Assembly (NCBI GenBank): GCA_030627905.1
Contig: DAOVRZ010000012.1
Location: 1 to 64,000, forward strand
Direction: 5' to 3'
Origin: JAGMES01 sp023128035
GTDB taxonomy: Bacteria > Bacillota > Halanaerobiia > DY22613
Length of the DNA: 64,000 nt
The position numbers and the translations under genes are program-made. Of the stretch, positions 62,297 through 64,000 are shown in pieces (the stretch's first letter is position 1; each line of letters opens with the position of its first letter). The notes beneath the pieces were generated by a model, which made no database searches, was not told where the DNA came from, and saw nothing but the letters and a program-made list of their open reading frames with translations.

Positions 62297-63877
62297 ATGA
62301 TGGAATTAAGATTTGATGTGGATCGGTTAATGATGATTCAAGATGAAGCTGAGTGGAAGGTTGCTTACGAAGAAGAGATTCAAAAGTTCTGGGGTTTGAT
62401 GAAGAAACTGGGTGAATTAGAATATGAGATGTACACGAAAGGTACGCAAAGTTCAGAATTAGGTGAGCTGATGGGAGTTATACCAGGTATAGCTAATCAG
62501 CTAGGGTTTATTGATAAACTGAATTATTGGAAAGATCATATTGATGATCCGAACTGGAAAAGAAGGTTACAGTTGATGGTGCAAACACTTTCAAATGAAA
62601 AAATTAATAATGATCCAGAGCTTACTTCTATTATTCAGGAATTACAGGGTATGTATCTTCAAAAAACTTTTGAATTTAATGGAGAAACTTATGACTTTGG
62701 AATGATAAATAAGAGTTTGATGGAAAATCCGAATCGTGAAGTTAGAAAAAATCTAAGGTTTATAACCGATGCATTTGCAAAAGAGGTATCTCCTAAAGTT
62801 CGTCAACTGATTAAAAAGAGAAATGAGATCGCTCAAAGAGAAGGTTATGATAACTTTTATGATTTTAAGTTTACAACTAGTGGTTTGGATTGGGAGCAAT
62901 ATAAAAAAGAATGTCTCACAATTATTGAAAAGACAAAAGAGGTTTCTAATAGATGGGAAACTACTTTTAAAAAAATCAATGGGTGGGATGAAATATGTTT
63001 TTATGATCTCCTTTATCTTATACTTAATAGTAATGATCTTAATCCAAAAGCATCAATTCAGGAAAATATTATTCCAACAATTAATGACTCTATTTTGCAC
63101 TGGGGGTATCAACCAGAAGATATTTCTGTGAAATTCGAGATGGTTTCAATTCCTTTTGGAGGTTTTTGCCTTCCTATATCACCTAAGGATATAAGAGTTG
63201 TTTTAAATCCACGGGAAAATTGGTCACTTTATGCTACAGCATTTCATGAGTTTGGTCATGCTTTATATAGTTATTTTGCTTCTGATGAATATTTTGAAAT
63301 GTATCAATTCATAGATATCATTTCAACTGAAGCGATAGCTGAAGTCTTTTGTACAATTTCTAGACAAAAAGAATGGTTTTTGCAAAATTTTGATATAAGT
63401 GAAGAAAAGGCTGAAGAATTTATAGAATTACAACGTTGGTGTGCTTTAAGCATAATGAAAATATATTTTTATTTGAGTCTCGTTGAACATGAAATCTATG
63501 AGGATCCAGATGTAGACGTGGAGAAATTAGCAGTGGAAATGTATCAACTAGTCTTTGGAAAGTATGAAAAAATATATCATCCCTTTGCTGAAATGGTTTT
63601 CATTACACATCCTGTTTATATGCAAAGTTATATTTATGCTGATGGGATTAAAGAGATGTTTAAATCTAAGTTAGGATTTGAGGGAATGTATGGAGAGAAG
63701 GAGATTTTTGAAAGACTACGTGAAGAATATCTAAAACCAGGTGAAATGCTAACCTGGCAGGAGAAGGTTAAAAATATCTGTGGTGAGGATTTTAGTTTTA
63801 AGTACTTTGTTGATTATTTAACGACATTTCAGAAGGGGAAGTCCCCCACCTCTATCGGTGGGGGTGGAAGAATTTGA
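62297..63877 (+). CDS. M3-family metallopeptidase with repeat-derived C-terminus
   Basis: A 526-residue zinc peptidase of the M3 type with TAFHEFGHALYSYF (HExxH from about His317) and the third ligand region DIISTEAIAEVFCTI. It has no signal peptide. The last 16 residues, from TTFQKGKSPTSIGGGG to the stop, are translated from repeat copy 8, so the natural C-terminus was cut or replaced. AGGAGG fits either of two adjacent ATG codons. Confidence 0.85.
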   Translation: MMELRFDVDRLMMIQDEAEWKVAYEEEIQKFWGLMKKLGELEYEMYTKGTQSSELGELMGVIPGIANQLGFIDKLNYWKDHIDDPNWKRRLQLMVQTLSNEKINNDPELTSIIQELQGMYLQKTFEFNGETYDFGMINKSLMENPNREVRKNLRFITDAFAKEVSPKVRQLIKKRNEIAQREGYDNFYDFKFTTSGLDWEQYKKECLTIIEKTKEVSNRWETTFKKINGWDEICFYDLLYLILNSNDLNPKASIQENIIPTINDSILHWGYQPEDISVKFEMVSIPFGGFCLPISPKDIRVVLNPRENWSLYATAFHEFGHALYSYFASDEYFEMYQFIDIISTEAIAEVFCTISRQKEWFLQNFDISEEKAEEFIELQRWCALSIMKIYFYLSLVEHEIYEDPDVDVEKLAVEMYQLVFGKYEKIYHPFAEMVFITHPVYMQSYIYADGIKEMFKSKLGFEGMYGEKEIFERLREEYLKPGEMLTWQEKVKNICGEDFSFKYFVDYLTTFQKGKSPTSIGGGGRI

Positions 63878-63966
63878 ATAATGTCAAAACTTTAGTGGGG
63901 GTTTCGATTCCCTTCTGAAGTCGTTAAACTTAAGAAATAATAACGCAGTTATTATTTCGACTTTAA
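63817..63966 (+). repeat. Two-hairpin interspersed repeat, copy 8 (group A)
   Basis: A complete 150-bp copy: TTTAACGACATTTCAGAAGG / CCTTCTGAAGTCGTTAAA, inner CCCCCACC / GGTGGGGG, then GAAATAATAAC / GTTATTATTTC and CGACTTTAA. Its first 60 bases are read as the end of the peptidase gene. Confidence 0.9.
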
Positions 63967-63980
63967 GTGGGAAATAAAAT

Positions 63981-64000
63981 ATGGAAAATAAAAAGAATTA
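63981..64000 (+). CDS. Start of a gene cut by the window end
   Basis: ATGGAAAATAAAAAGAATTA is open to the window edge and follows GTGGG about ten bases upstream. Too short to identify. Confidence 0.35.

Overview
The window is low-GC DNA from a fermentative, anaerobic Firmicute. One protein combines a beta-propeller with a beta-barrel ending in ...SASYEF, which is an outer-membrane protein signature. Together with the NADH-type [FeFe]-hydrogenase, many secreted proteins and sugar ABC transporters, this suggests a diderm lineage such as Halanaerobiales. That placement is inferred from gene content, not from a marker gene.

Layout. 1-990: decayed DNA with a TIR-domain pseudogene and the first copy of an interspersed repeat. 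989-8570: a LacI regulator with two matching palindromic operators, a sugar ABC transporter (one permease carries an in-frame TAG) and a GH65 disaccharide phosphorylase. 8836-11810: a PucR regulator, an EamA transporter and a frameshifted RCC1-repeat protein. 12260-20213: a hydrogen-metabolism cluster. A single-chain regulator joins an H-cluster-type sensor to a sigma-54 activator; two dyads and a perfect -24/-12 promoter follow, then hydC, hydB and hydA. A tnpB element that also encodes a 44-residue ribbon-helix-helix protein separates hydB from hydA. 20608-39289: a large secreted phosphoester-degradation locus. It holds a sugar ABC transporter, a PHP phosphoesterase, three EEP-family enzymes, two alkaline-phosphatase-superfamily enzymes, three related beta-propeller proteins (secreted, outer-membrane barrel, lipoprotein), three Gfo/Idh/MocA dehydrogenases and a ROK regulator. 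39346-42165 (minus strand): a molybdate/tungstate-type transporter without ATPase, a DUF364 protein and a DUF378 protein. 42523-46607: an EamA transporter, the 5-oxoprolinase subunits pxpB-pxpA-pxpC and an isochorismatase-family hydrolase. 46921-50466: oligoendopeptidase F and a secreted 5'-nucleotidase. 50560-53690: two decaying loci (a shredded ABC transporter and a yxlDEF-like remnant), long hairpins and a secreted propeller-like protein. 53755-60105: a small secreted protein, a 955-residue double-ATPase protein of unknown function, an AlaX-type editing protein, two methyltransferases and a MazG-like protein. 60140-63877: a ModE-like regulator, modA, modB and an M3-family peptidase.

Across the whole window run at least six near-complete copies, two pieces and one end of a ~150-bp repeat. 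It folds as two consecutive hairpins, and the stems differ between copies by compensatory changes. Copies sit between regulatory DNA and genes, inside an operon, or at the 3' ends of genes, where two of them now supply the last codons and the stop.

Strongest leads: (1) the covarying two-hairpin repeat family; (2) the phosphoester locus with one propeller in three cellular locations; (3) the H-cluster/sigma-54 regulator with its candidate enhancer sites and promoter; (4) the KGGIGRT double-ATPase protein; (5) the TnpB operon with its own small repressor and operator.
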